Virus record (IMG/VR): IMGVR_UViG_3300020477_000014
Location: 62,001 to 126,000 of that record
DNA: 64,000 nt
From: a virus
Direction: 5' to 3' (one strand)
Positions 52,604-60,644 of this stretch are shown piece after piece. The position numbers were made by a program, and so were the translations under genes. The notes under the pieces are model-generated. The model saw only the letters and a program-made list of their open reading frames with translations. It made no database searches and had not been told where the DNA came from. Position 1 is the stretch's first letter; each line of letters opens with the position of its first letter.

Positions 52604-53809
52604 ATGGCTTATAAATTTCAATTAGGACCCGCTCTTTTAAGCGGTTCCGTAACACAAAAGGGTGTTGCCCCTGGTTTCATCCAGTTGGTGGACGAAAACT
52701 TTGCTACCAAAATCGAACTTGATGCAGGTCCCGGCGCGATTTCGGGCTCTGGAGCAGCTAAGTTTGGGCTAGATCTTACTGCTAGCGCTGTACACGCAAA
52801 ATCAGAAATTCATGCAAATACAAATGTATCATGTAATGGTGCCATGGTCACCAATAGAATTTCGGACAAAGGTGGGCTTCTGGCTATGACCGGATCTAAT
52901 CAACTGGCTTTTCGTGCCGGTGGCGGCGGTAATGCGTATATAAAGTTCTATAACTCAAGCACTGGCACCAGTGCTGATCACGAATTCTACTCTGGGTGGT
53001 TTCAAAACAGAACCGGTAAAACTTTACTCGGAGCCGATATGTCTCAAGATTCAATATGTACGTTCAAGGAAGGAAATTTTGATAGATTTACTATCGGAAA
53101 CGACACTAGTAAAGACACATTTAGTATCGATTCGGGGAATTCCTTGAGTGATACTCCGTTGCTCTCTGTCGGACCTTTTGATAAAGGCGGCGTTAAAACA
53201 ACAATGGGAATTACTGCTCAGTTGGGTCTAACCGGCGCTTTAAAGTACAGAATGGATCTTGCCCCGGGTGGCGGTCTTGTTAATTCCGGTACCGGAGTTG
53301 GTCCTTTCGACAACACTGGCAACTATAGCTTGGGTCTAAGTGCCTCTGTGTTGAATGCTGCGGCTCCATCTGTTGGTGGTGATTCGATGTTGTTTTATAA
53401 TAACGCTGGTGTGGCTAAGCGGATGAGTATGATTGACTATGCTAACAATATTGCAGGTAATGGTATTACTGCTGTTAGTGGTGTGCTTAGTGTCGATACA
53501 CAGGCGGGAGACCGTATCAGCGCCTGGTCTCATGGAGATGCAAATGCCAACATGAAGGCAGGTATTAACTATGCTAGTGCACAGTTAACTCAAAATCGTG
53601 TGTGGACGCTTCCTTCTGGATCGGCTAATGTCAAAGATGGCGAAGTCTTTCACGTGAAGCTTGCGACTCTTGCTGCGCAGAAGGCTCTAGTTGTTACATG
53701 TCAAGGCGCTGCTAGAATCGATGATAGTCATTTGACAGTTGTTCTCGGTGCAGAATATACTTCTGTTGCTTTTGTGTACGTTGGTGCAGATAAGTGGCGA
53801 ATCGTCTAA
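52604..53809 (+). CDS. Fibre or decoration protein (401 aa)
   Basis: Starts MAYKFQLGPALLSGSVTQKG after GGAGGG. It is Gly/Ala/Ser/Asn-rich and beta-prone. Middle landmarks are DHEFYSGWFQNRTGKTLLGA and SMLFYNNAGVAKRMSMIDYA. The C-terminal domain is compact (AYTSVAFVYVGADKWRIV-like end). Followed by a strong terminator. Probably a distal fibre protein by composition and place; I do not recognise a named family. Confidence 0.86.
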   Translation: MAYKFQLGPALLSGSVTQKGVAPGFIQLVDENFATKIELDAGPGAISGSGAAKFGLDLTASAVHAKSEIHANTNVSCNGAMVTNRISDKGGLLAMTGSNQLAFRAGGGGNAYIKFYNSSTGTSADHEFYSGWFQNRTGKTLLGADMSQDSICTFKEGNFDRFTIGNDTSKDTFSIDSGNSLSDTPLLSVGPFDKGGVKTTMGITAQLGLTGALKYRMDLAPGGGLVNSGTGVGPFDNTGNYSLGLSASVLNAAAPSVGGDSMLFYNNAGVAKRMSMIDYANNIAGNGITAVSGVLSVDTQAGDRISAWSHGDANANMKAGINYASAQLTQNRVWTLPSGSANVKDGEVFHVKLATLAAQKALVVTCQGAARIDDSHLTVVLGAEYTSVAFVYVGADKWRIV

Positions 53810-53845
53810 TCTTTACTGTTATTTATTAGAAAGCAATGCTTTCAG

Positions 53846-53870
53846 GCACCCCCTCGTGGGGTGCTTTTTT
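53846..53870 (+). terminator. Strong intrinsic terminator after the fibre gene
   Basis: GCACCCC (53846-53852), loop CTCGT, GGGGTGC (53858-53864), then six T (53865-53870). Confidence 0.92.
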
Positions 53871-53882
53871 ATAAGGAGATAT

Positions 53883-54101
53883 ATGAAGACGTTAGATTTA
53901 CATGGAGAAAGGCATTCCGATATTGCTCGAAAGGTAGCAAATTTTATTCTTTTAAACAAACCCCCTTTAAAAATAGTGACTGGGAAATCGCAAAGGATGA
54001 TAGCCATAGTTACACAAATTTTAGACAAATATGATTTTGATTACTATCCGGAATATTTTATCAATTATGGGGCTTATATTGTACAGGAAAAAAGAAGATA
54101 A
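53883..54101 (+). CDS. Mini Smr-like protein (72 aa)
   Basis: The start at 53883 follows a strong AAGGAGATAT site; a longer in-frame ORF upstream would run through the terminator and is rejected. The protein shows LDLHGERH (residues 4-11) and LKIVTGKSQRM (29-39), the two landmarks of the Smr fold (a 'LDLHG' strand-turn and a 'x-TGKG'-like loop) that cleaves or binds branched or stalled nucleic acids in other families. At 72 residues it is close to the minimal domain. It stands alone among fibre genes, after a terminator and before the motif CCTATTTA. Smr-type ribosome rescue or nuclease function is inferred from the fold. Confidence 0.75.
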   Translation: MKTLDLHGERHSDIARKVANFILLNKPPLKIVTGKSQRMIAIVTQILDKYDFDYYPEYFINYGAYIVQEKRR

Positions 54102-54105
54102 TCGC

Positions 54106-54113
54106 CCTATTTA
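54106..54113 (+). promoter_or_regulatory. CCTATTTA, variant candidate late promoter motif
   Basis: One mismatch from ACTATTTA, 18 nt before the ATG at 54132. Confidence 0.4.
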
Positions 54114-54131
54114 TAGTGAAGAGGGTTATTT

Positions 54132-55280
54132 ATGGCTTATTATGGTAATCAAAAAACTGATTCAAATAAACACAACACCAAGAATAAAAAAACGGAAGTG
54201 TCCGACACTCATTATCTGGGCGCCGTTACCGCTAGCGCGTTTTATGATTCTTTCGAAAGAAAAACATTACGCCCCCCGGCCATAACCAATATAATCAACG
54301 ATCATCGGAATCGGGTATTGGTGTCGCGCGGCGATGGTACCGCTGTTGCGTTCAAGGGGCTAAGTTTTAATGGAGACTCTTTGCTAGCATCTGCTTATTT
54401 TGGTTCTGGTGTAGGTTTGACGAATCTTCAAGCTAGTGCTTTGGTGGGAAATGTACCATTAAAGAATATTAATTACGGCGCTGGCTTGGTGGCTGCCAAT
54501 AACCAACTTCAGGTAAACATAGCTGAGGGATTGGTGTTAACCAATAACCAGGTTGGTATTAAGACTACGGCGAAAGGAGGTCTTCGGTTGACTCCCGACG
54601 GGATTCGTGTAGATCCTAGCATGGCACCTGAAAAAAGAGCAGTAAGCATTAATGATAGATTTTTGATTTCAGATAGTGATAACCAAGATGCAGCTAAAGG
54701 AGTGGCTATACGATATCTATCTAATTATTTTCAGAACACACTTAATTTTTCGCAGCCTAGTGGCAGAGATGCCCACATTCAGTTTAACAATAATGGGAGA
54801 TTTGGCTCTTCCCCTCATTTGACCTTCCGGGGAGAGACTTTGGCTACTATTAATGTATCCGCGCGCGGACATATACAAGTGGGGACCAATTTATTGAAGG
54901 CTGATCGTACGATGCTAGCATTGCCAAGTGTGCCTATCGATAATTCTACATTACCAAACAATGGTCTTTGCATGTATATAGATGAAGAGCAAAACAAGCT
55001 GATGTTAAAGGTGAAATATTCTACGGGAGTCGTTAGGAACATTGCTGTCGATCTTATAGAGAGGGCGATAGTGCAAGAAGAGGATGATGAATCAGAAAAC
55101 CAAGGCTTCATAATGGATGATGAAAGTATGGATGAAAAAATAGGGATTAACAACCCGAATGACTTGGAAGAGTTGGACGATAAGTCGTTTCAGGATATCG
55201 AATCTCCCGAGATCGAAATGACATCTTCCTCGTCGGGGGGCATTTTGGGTTATTTTAAAAGTGCGTTTACTAAAAAATAA
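54132..55280 (+). CDS. Fibre-like structural protein (382 aa)
   Basis: The N-terminus is basic and polar (GNQKTDSNKHNTKNKKTEVS), then SDTHYLGAVTASAFYDSFER. Fibre-shaft motifs follow (AYFGSGVGLTNLQA, GAGLVAANNQLQVNIAEGLV, RGHIQVGTNLLKADRTMLAL). The C-terminal 80 residues are strongly acidic with a short basic end (GILGYFKSAFTKK). It ends 44 nt before the scaffold gene. A fibre or head-fibre role is inferred from motifs and place. Confidence 0.85.
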   Translation: MAYYGNQKTDSNKHNTKNKKTEVSDTHYLGAVTASAFYDSFERKTLRPPAITNIINDHRNRVLVSRGDGTAVAFKGLSFNGDSLLASAYFGSGVGLTNLQASALVGNVPLKNINYGAGLVAANNQLQVNIAEGLVLTNNQVGIKTTAKGGLRLTPDGIRVDPSMAPEKRAVSINDRFLISDSDNQDAAKGVAIRYLSNYFQNTLNFSQPSGRDAHIQFNNNGRFGSSPHLTFRGETLATINVSARGHIQVGTNLLKADRTMLALPSVPIDNSTLPNNGLCMYIDEEQNKLMLKVKYSTGVVRNIAVDLIERAIVQEEDDESENQGFIMDDESMDEKIGINNPNDLEELDDKSFQDIESPEIEMTSSSSGGILGYFKSAFTKK

Positions 55281-55281
55281 C

Positions 55282-55289
55282 ACTATTTA
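55282..55289 (+). promoter_or_regulatory. ACTATTTA motif, candidate late promoter of scaffold/capsid
   Basis: Exact ACTATTTA in a 44-nt gap, 35 nt before the scaffold ATG. It would drive the scaffold and major capsid genes together. Confidence 0.55.
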
Positions 55290-55324
55290 GATAATGGAAA
55301 AGTATTTTATTAGGAGAGTTCTCT

Positions 55325-56509
55325 ATGTCAAGTTTACTTAAAGAAGCGATTGTCGATGCGGCCGCTCTTAAAGAGGCAGCGTTGAAAAACGCAGAAGCAG
55401 CAATTATCCAAAAGTATTCTGCTGAAGTAAAAGACACAATTGATAAATTGTTAGAACAAGATGATTTAACTGCCGAACTAGGCGGAGACCTAAGCGGTGA
55501 AGAAATGGGCGACCCCGGCATGGGTGAAGACCCTGCGGTGGCTGCGGATGCTCCACTGGAAGAGGTTGAAGAAGTTACTGAAGACGATATTCCTTTGGCT
55601 AGCACTAATGGGCTTTCTAAAGAGGTGGGCGTTGGTTTAAACGAAGCCCCTACCGAGGGAGAAAACGTCGAGTTTAATGTCAACTTAGAAGCTCTCCATG
55701 AAGCAATTCAAGAACTGCAAGCGGAATTAGATGAAGAGATTGAAATTACCGAGGAAGATTTAGAAGGATTGCTGGAAGACCCGGAACAACTTGCAGAAGC
55801 AGACCCAACAACTGCCTCTGCTGCGGCAGAGGATGCTGACGTTAACGCAATGGATAGCCTGGAAGACACACCTAATCCACAAAAAGACGAAGAAGGCGAA
55901 GCTGTTGATGCTTCTGTGATGGGCGAAAACGAAGTTGAAGAGATTTCGGAAGATCTCATCGATGCAGTAATGGAAAAACTTACAGTCGATATGGGAGCTA
56001 CCCTATCCGGATGGGCGGGACGCTCATCTGAGTCTATGAAGTGGGAGATTGAAAAAGCTCTTGCACATAGAAGAAGCTCCGATTTCGATGAAGAATTTGA
56101 AGATTTGAAAAAAGCTCACAAAGAATTGGTTTTCGAAAATAACCAAATCAAAGAGCATAATGATAAATATAAGCAGACAGTTGCGCAACTTAAGGAGAAT
56201 CTACAGGATATTAATCTCTCCAACGCGCGACTGCTTTACACGAACCGTGTTCTTAGGAATACCTCCTTGAATGAGCGACAGAAACAGAAAATTGTCGAAG
56301 CTATTTCAAACGCCGGTTCAGTTACGGAGGCAAAGACAATATACAAGACCCTTCAGAGCACAATGGAGACCAAGCAAACAAAGCCCGGTCCACAATCGTT
56401 GAGCGAAGCAATTGGTAGTCGGCCTTCTTTTGTTCGTGCTACTCGCAAAGAAAGTAAACCTGTTGATACTTTAAGCGATAGGATGAAGAAACTAGCTGGA
56501 ATTAAATAA
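55325..56509 (+). CDS. Prohead scaffold/core protein (T4 gp22-like)
   Basis: 394 residues with a strongly acidic central region (about 40-210) and a long coiled coil (about 255-345, EFEDLKKAHKELVFENNQIK onward). The basic C-terminus ends RATRKESKPVDTLSDRMKKL. This composition and its position directly before the major capsid gene are typical of T4 gp22-type core proteins that nucleate the prohead and are later degraded by the protease. The N-terminus MSSLLKEAIVDAAALKEAAL is an amphipathic helix. Ribosome-binding site is TAGGAGAG. Confidence 0.85.
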   Translation: MSSLLKEAIVDAAALKEAALKNAEAAIIQKYSAEVKDTIDKLLEQDDLTAELGGDLSGEEMGDPGMGEDPAVAADAPLEEVEEVTEDDIPLASTNGLSKEVGVGLNEAPTEGENVEFNVNLEALHEAIQELQAELDEEIEITEEDLEGLLEDPEQLAEADPTTASAAAEDADVNAMDSLEDTPNPQKDEEGEAVDASVMGENEVEEISEDLIDAVMEKLTVDMGATLSGWAGRSSESMKWEIEKALAHRRSSDFDEEFEDLKKAHKELVFENNQIKEHNDKYKQTVAQLKENLQDINLSNARLLYTNRVLRNTSLNERQKQKIVEAISNAGSVTEAKTIYKTLQSTMETKQTKPGPQSLSEAIGSRPSFVRATRKESKPVDTLSDRMKKLAGIK

Positions 56510-56530
56510 AAATTATGGAGGTATTTAAAT

Positions 56531-58330
56531 ATGTCTAGTATTATTGAAAGACTGACTGAAGGCGTTGTCAACCGCGACATGAAAGCCGAAGGTCATGCTC
56601 TACTTAAAAAATGGGAACGCACTGGTCTCCTTGAGGGATTAACCAATGAGCGTCAAAAAAATTCTATGGCTCGATTGCTTGAAAACCAAGCTAAAGAGCT
56701 TCTTCGCGAAGCAAGTACTATGGCGATGCCAAGTAGCGACGTGGAAGGTTTTGCATCTGTTGCATTTCCTATCGTCCGTCGTGTTTTCGCAGGTCTGATC
56801 GCAAACGATCTTGTTTCCGTTCAGCCAATGAGCCTTCCAAGTGGACTCATCTTCTTCCTTGACTTTACGTTCAACAGCACCCGTATGGATGGCACTGAGG
56901 ACAAGTCAATTTATGGTGGCGATGAGGTTGGTTCAGAGATCACCGGCGGCGTAGACTTGGTGGGAGCCTTGAAGCAAGATTTTGCTGGTCCCCGTACAGT
57001 CGCGGCTCGTGGTTATGCTTACGCATCTCCAACCGGCTCTGGCGCACCAACTGAGGTTACAAAGATAAGTTGTTTTTCTCTGACTTCTTCAACAAATGCT
57101 CAACGACGAGATACTTTGATTTATGATCCTGATATTTTGTCTCTATCGGCTTCTGCTGGTAAATATACTGCTCTTTCTGTTGTGGTGGCCAAAGAAGCTA
57201 TTACAGGTTCTCAAGCTGGCCAACCGGCTGATTATGACAATCTTGGTGCTTTCACTTTGTCAGGGATTACTGCTCTTACCAATGTTGCATCAACCGCAGT
57301 TCAAATTAAACGACTGACCCAGTTGACAACTCTTGCTGGTAAGCCAGATCCTGCCGGCGGTTATGTTCAATTTGTGTTGTTCGGTACCGATGACTCTAGC
57401 GGAATCAAAAACATTGCCGGCACTGCCGCTAATGCTGATGGTTCTTTACACCCCAGTATTACAATCACTTATCCTATTAAAGATAATATCGTGGATGCAA
57501 ACGCTGTTGGCGCAGTTAAGGGTACTCAATTGTGGGGGCTCGAAAACAATACAGCCATCCCTGAGATCGACATCAAGGTCGATAGCATCGCTGTCACCGC
57601 GCAAACCAAGAAACTGAAAGCCAAGTGGACACCTGAATTGGGTCAAGACTTGAATGCTTATCATAACTTGGACGCAGAAGTTGAGTTGACTTCGATCCTT
57701 TCTGAGCAAATTGCTCTTGAAATCGATCGTGAGATCTTGGCTGACCTTGTGAACGGCGCGAAAGCTTCTACCTATTATTGGTCACGTTCTCCTGGTTTGT
57801 TTGTAGATCGTGTCACCGGCAACGAGGTGGGTGCTGCTTCTAAAGCTCCCGACTTTACGGGTACGGTTTCTGAATGGTATGAGACTCTTATTGAAACAAT
57901 TAATGACGTCTCGGCTCAGATCCACCGCAAGACTCTTCGGGGTGGCGCTAACTTTATCGTCTGCGGACCTGAAGTGGCTAATATCCTTGAGTTCACTGCT
58001 GGCTTCCGTGCTTCTGTCACTAATGATGACGAAAGCGGCTCGGTTGGTGCTGTGAAAGTTGGTAGTCTTTCTAAGAAGTTTGACGTTATCGTCGATCCTT
58101 ACTTCATTCGGAATGTTATTCTCGTTGGTCGTCGGGGTTCTAGCTTCCTTGAAAGCGGATATGTGTATGCACCGTATGTGCCACTACAAACTACTCCCAC
58201 AATCTTCGGGCCTGAAGACTTCGTGCCAAGAAAGGGTGTCATGACCCGTTACGCGAAGCAGATGGTTCGTCCAGATATGTATGGATTGGTTATCGTTCGT
58301 GGTCTTCTTGGTGAGGACGGAGGCGCTTAA
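56531..58330 (+). CDS. Major capsid protein (T4 gp23-like)
   Basis: 599 residues with the gp23-type block FPIVRRVFAGLIANDLVSVQ (about 77-96) followed by MSLPSGLIFFLDFTF, a core with INDVSAQIHRKTLRGGANFI, and the end DFVPRKGVMTRYAKQMVRPD. The N-terminal 60 residues are helical and charged. LLREAS at 57-62 contains an L-R-E, the (L/I)-x-E type cut by gp21; cleavage after Glu60 would parallel T4 gp23 (Glu65). GGAGG ribosome-binding site. Codon usage is rich in C-ending codons compared with neighbours, fitting very high expression. A strong terminator follows. Confidence 0.94.
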   Translation: MSSIIERLTEGVVNRDMKAEGHALLKKWERTGLLEGLTNERQKNSMARLLENQAKELLREASTMAMPSSDVEGFASVAFPIVRRVFAGLIANDLVSVQPMSLPSGLIFFLDFTFNSTRMDGTEDKSIYGGDEVGSEITGGVDLVGALKQDFAGPRTVAARGYAYASPTGSGAPTEVTKISCFSLTSSTNAQRRDTLIYDPDILSLSASAGKYTALSVVVAKEAITGSQAGQPADYDNLGAFTLSGITALTNVASTAVQIKRLTQLTTLAGKPDPAGGYVQFVLFGTDDSSGIKNIAGTAANADGSLHPSITITYPIKDNIVDANAVGAVKGTQLWGLENNTAIPEIDIKVDSIAVTAQTKKLKAKWTPELGQDLNAYHNLDAEVELTSILSEQIALEIDREILADLVNGAKASTYYWSRSPGLFVDRVTGNEVGAASKAPDFTGTVSEWYETLIETINDVSAQIHRKTLRGGANFIVCGPEVANILEFTAGFRASVTNDDESGSVGAVKVGSLSKKFDVIVDPYFIRNVILVGRRGSSFLESGYVYAPYVPLQTTPTIFGPEDFVPRKGVMTRYAKQMVRPDMYGLVIVRGLLGEDGGA

Positions 58331-58355
58331 TTAAGAGCATTCTGAAAATTATCAC

Positions 58356-58382
58356 AACCCCCGCCATTTGGCGGGGGTTTTT
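58356..58382 (+). terminator. Strong intrinsic terminator after the major capsid gene
   Basis: AACCCCCGCC (58356-58365), loop ATTT, GGCGGGGGTT (58370-58379), continuing into a T-run to 58382. The arms give an 8-bp GC stem plus two A-T pairs. Confidence 0.93.
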
Positions 58383-58394
58383 GTTTGTGAAGAT

Positions 58395-58402
58395 ACTACT
58401 TA
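58395..58402 (+). promoter_or_regulatory. ACTACTTA motif, candidate late promoter
   Basis: Immediately after the capsid terminator and 55 nt before the start codon at 58458. Confidence 0.4.
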
Positions 58403-58457
58403 AAGATGTATGCCGATGGATATTCTCGGCGCTTTCATTTTAAGGAGAAATAAGAAA

Positions 58458-58892
58458 ATGGCTGTATCACCGAACTTGGCGAGATTAAAGAAGTTGCTCA
58501 GTGACTTTACTGTGGGAAAAATTAATACGGACAAAAGCGTATCGTTGATGAATTCAACTATCCACCTTAAAGGCGGGGGTGCCGTCGTTCAAACCAACAA
58601 TAAAAGCGAACCAGTGACTTTGAATCGGAATGCCGGCAAAATTACCATGCGCGGAGATGATGCTATGAATTCCGGGGATGTAAGGCACTTTACCCTCAAT
58701 AATGTATACATTAGCGAAGATAGCGTGGTTCTCTTAAATCTTGTCGACAATACTCACGGAAACAAATATATTGCTTGGGTCACTCACTTGAACAACAACG
58801 GATCATGCAGAATAACAGTAGAGAAGATATCTGGCGGCTCAGAAACAGACGCGGTTGTGATCAATTTCGCTGTCTTTCATATCCAAACCTGA
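58458..58892 (+). CDS. Capsid decoration-like protein (144 aa)
   Basis: The start at 58458 (MAVSPNLARLKKLLSDF) is chosen because AAGGAGAAATAAGAAA precedes it; an upstream in-frame ATG at 58410 has no site. The beta-sandwich-like part has NAGKITMRGDDAMNSGDVRH, FTLNNVYISEDSVVLLNLVD, then SCRITVEKISGG and DAVVINFAVFHIQ. This pattern recurs in small virion proteins of marine phages as I recall. Its own transcription unit, between two terminators directly after the capsid gene, fits an abundant decoration protein; this is inference. Confidence 0.84.
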   Translation: MAVSPNLARLKKLLSDFTVGKINTDKSVSLMNSTIHLKGGGAVVQTNNKSEPVTLNRNAGKITMRGDDAMNSGDVRHFTLNNVYISEDSVVLLNLVDNTHGNKYIAWVTHLNNNGSCRITVEKISGGSETDAVVINFAVFHIQT

Positions 58893-58920
58893 TATTATAT
58901 TCTTAGTATATTCTTAGTAA

Positions 58921-58946
58921 AATCCCTCCCGAATGGAGGGTTTTTT
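58921..58946 (+). terminator. Intrinsic terminator after the decoration-like gene
   Basis: CCCTCC (58924-58929), loop CGAAT, GGAGGG (58935-58940), then six T (58941-58946). The remaining sequence to 59038 is AT-rich with a weak GCAAA/TTTGC stem and six T ending at 59006. Confidence 0.88.
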
Positions 58947-59038
58947 GTTAAAATGTCGATCTGTCAAATTTTACCGCCGGCAAATTTTTGAGATTTTTGC
59001 TTTTTTGTACTAATTACTATACAAAATAGGAGTTTTTT

Positions 59039-59305
59039 ATGGGTAAGCCTTGGAAAAGAATGAAATTTAGACGCAAGCGACAGAAAGCAGCGCAAACCCG
59101 AACACAAGAAGTGTTAGTGTCGGATCCGCCGGCTGTTTCTCCACCCGTGGTAGAGAATTCTCCACCCGTGGTAGAGAAAGTAGAACAAACAACAGAAGAG
59201 AAGCCTGCAATCAAAAAGCCAACACGAAAGCGCACAACTCCTACGTCCAAACCCAAGGTCACAAAACGTGCCGCAAAGAAGACCACAAAAAAGGTCGCAA
59301 AATAA
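59039..59305 (+). CDS. Lys-rich histone H1-like basic protein (88 aa)
   Basis: The N-terminal 20 residues are basic (PWKRMKFRRKRQKAAQTRT) and are followed by a Pro/Val/Glu linker. The C-terminal 40 residues are Lys/Thr/Ala-rich (KPKVTKRAAKKTTKKVAK), as in H1-like tails. Likely binds DNA, perhaps inside the capsid or during condensation; inferred from composition. The linker contains a perfect 21-nt tandem duplication. GGAG site 9 nt upstream. Low-complexity proteins can be over-called, but the clear ribosome-binding site and its own gap support it. Confidence 0.78.
   Translation: MGKPWKRMKFRRKRQKAAQTRTQEVLVSDPPAVSPPVVENSPPVVEKVEQTTEEKPAIKKPTRKRTTPTSKPKVTKRAAKKTTKKVAK
59137..59178 (+). repeat. 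Perfect tandem repeat, 2 x 21 nt
   Basis: The 21-nt unit (59137-59157) is repeated without change at 59158-59178, adding one SPPVVEN/K heptad to the linker of the basic protein. Recent slippage duplication. Confidence 0.93.
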
Positions 59306-59340
59306 AACGCTATTACATTTTGAGTTTTAGCTCTATCACA

Positions 59341-59348
59341 ACTATTTA
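59341..59348 (+). promoter_or_regulatory. ACTATTTA motif, candidate late promoter of the neck block
   Basis: Exact ACTATTTA, 20 nt before the ATG at 59369, in the 63-nt gap after the basic protein gene; spacing equals that at 24359. Confidence 0.55.
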
Positions 59349-59368
59349 GGATGTAGGAGTGTTTATGT

Positions 59369-60637
59369 ATGCCGACCAATTTAAGCCCAAAATCTCAGAC
59401 AAGTGCTGTAGTATTAACTAGCACAGGATCAGCCGCCGATGTAGCGGCTGCGTTGCCTTTTGGTATTTATGCTAGTTCTGATGCCTTTCTTAGCGGCGCC
59501 GCCTCTCAAGTAGCTTATATATATAAGAAGCTTGGTGGCGATGTTGTTGATATAGAATTAACGCCGGCAAATGTATATGCTGCCTATGAAGAAGCGGTCT
59601 TAGAGTATTCATACATTGTTAATTTACACCAAGGCAAGAATGTCCTCTCTAGTGTTTTGGGAGAACAGACAGGCACATTTGATCAGTATGGAAACCTAAC
59701 TTCAGGACCGAGTGGAAGCAATTTGCGATATCCTCGCTTTTCGTTGGGTTATGCTCGGCGAGTGGGTGACGGCGCCGCGGCTGCCGGTGGTTTTGGTGGG
59801 ACAATTCCCGAATATTCAGCTTCGTTTCAGCCAAAAGACAATCAACAAGATTACGATCTACAAGCGATCATACAGAGCGCCTCTGTCAATGGCGTTGATG
59901 ATTCGGGTCGCCCTGTTGCATATGCTGGCAAGGTGGGAGATAAACGGGTTATAGTAACTCAAGTCTATTATCGATCTCCCCGCGCCATGTGGCGTTTTTA
60001 CGGCTATTATGGTGGCGTTGGAGTGGTAGGTAATCTGACTACGTATGGGCAATATGCGGATGATGCGACATTTGAGATTATTCCAACTTGGCAAAACAAA
60101 ATGCAAGCTATCATGTATGAGGACTCTATCTACACTCGCACATCTCACTATTCTTATGAGCTTATTAATAATAAATTACGACTATATCCTACTCCAAGTT
60201 ATTGGGGATATGACGAATCTAATAGAATATGGGTGAGATTTTATGTTGATTTGGGAGCTTTCGAAACCGGATCGTATAACGTGGGCATAGAGGGAATCAA
60301 CAATCTGAATACATTGCCGTTCGATAATGTACCTTATATTAATATTAATTCTATTGGCAAACAGTGGATCAGGAAATTTTCATTAGCAGTCTGTAAAGAA
60401 ATGTTGGGCCAAATTCGAGGAAAGTTTGCAACTATCCCCATCCCAGGAGATTCAGTTACTTTAAATGCTTCAGATTTGTTAAGTCAAGCTAAAGACGAAC
60501 AAGAACGCCTCAAAGATAAGCTGATGGAACTCCTGAAAGAAACTGAGTACACCGCATTAGCTAAGTCTGATCAAGAGTTGACGGATGCGGCTACCAATAC
60601 TTTAAAAGTGAGTCCGTTGCCAATTTTTGTAGGATAA
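59369..60637 (+). CDS. Neck/head-completion protein (422 aa), T4 gp13-like by position
   Basis: The N-terminal low-complexity stretch (Ser/Thr/Ala) is followed by AYIYKKLGGDVVDIELTPAN and AAYEEAVLEYSYIVNLHQGK, a helical pattern seen in neck proteins of T4-like and marine phages. A beta-rich Tyr region and a C-terminal helix (DEQERLKDKLMELLKETEYT) complete it. It is the first of three genes leading to the sheath, matching the T4 order 13-14-15-18. The gp13 label comes from order and style. Confidence 0.78.
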   Translation: MPTNLSPKSQTSAVVLTSTGSAADVAAALPFGIYASSDAFLSGAASQVAYIYKKLGGDVVDIELTPANVYAAYEEAVLEYSYIVNLHQGKNVLSSVLGEQTGTFDQYGNLTSGPSGSNLRYPRFSLGYARRVGDGAAAAGGFGGTIPEYSASFQPKDNQQDYDLQAIIQSASVNGVDDSGRPVAYAGKVGDKRVIVTQVYYRSPRAMWRFYGYYGGVGVVGNLTTYGQYADDATFEIIPTWQNKMQAIMYEDSIYTRTSHYSYELINNKLRLYPTPSYWGYDESNRIWVRFYVDLGAFETGSYNVGIEGINNLNTLPFDNVPYININSIGKQWIRKFSLAVCKEMLGQIRGKFATIPIPGDSVTLNASDLLSQAKDEQERLKDKLMELLKETEYTALAKSDQELTDAATNTLKVSPLPIFVG

Positions 60638-60644
60638 TTAATGA

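Noticed and set aside
53739-53882. N-terminal extension of the Smr-like gene
   Set aside because: It would be translated through a strong terminator and the end of the fibre gene; the AAGGAG site fixes the start at 53883.
58976-59006. Second terminator before the basic-protein gene (GCAAA/TTTGC stem plus six T)
   Set aside because: The stem is only 5 bp and AT-rich; a stronger terminator already lies at 58921-58946.
59221-59305. Eukaryotic histone H1 transfer
   Set aside because: Lys/Ala/Thr-rich tails arise easily by convergence and slippage; composition alone does not show descent from eukaryotic H1.
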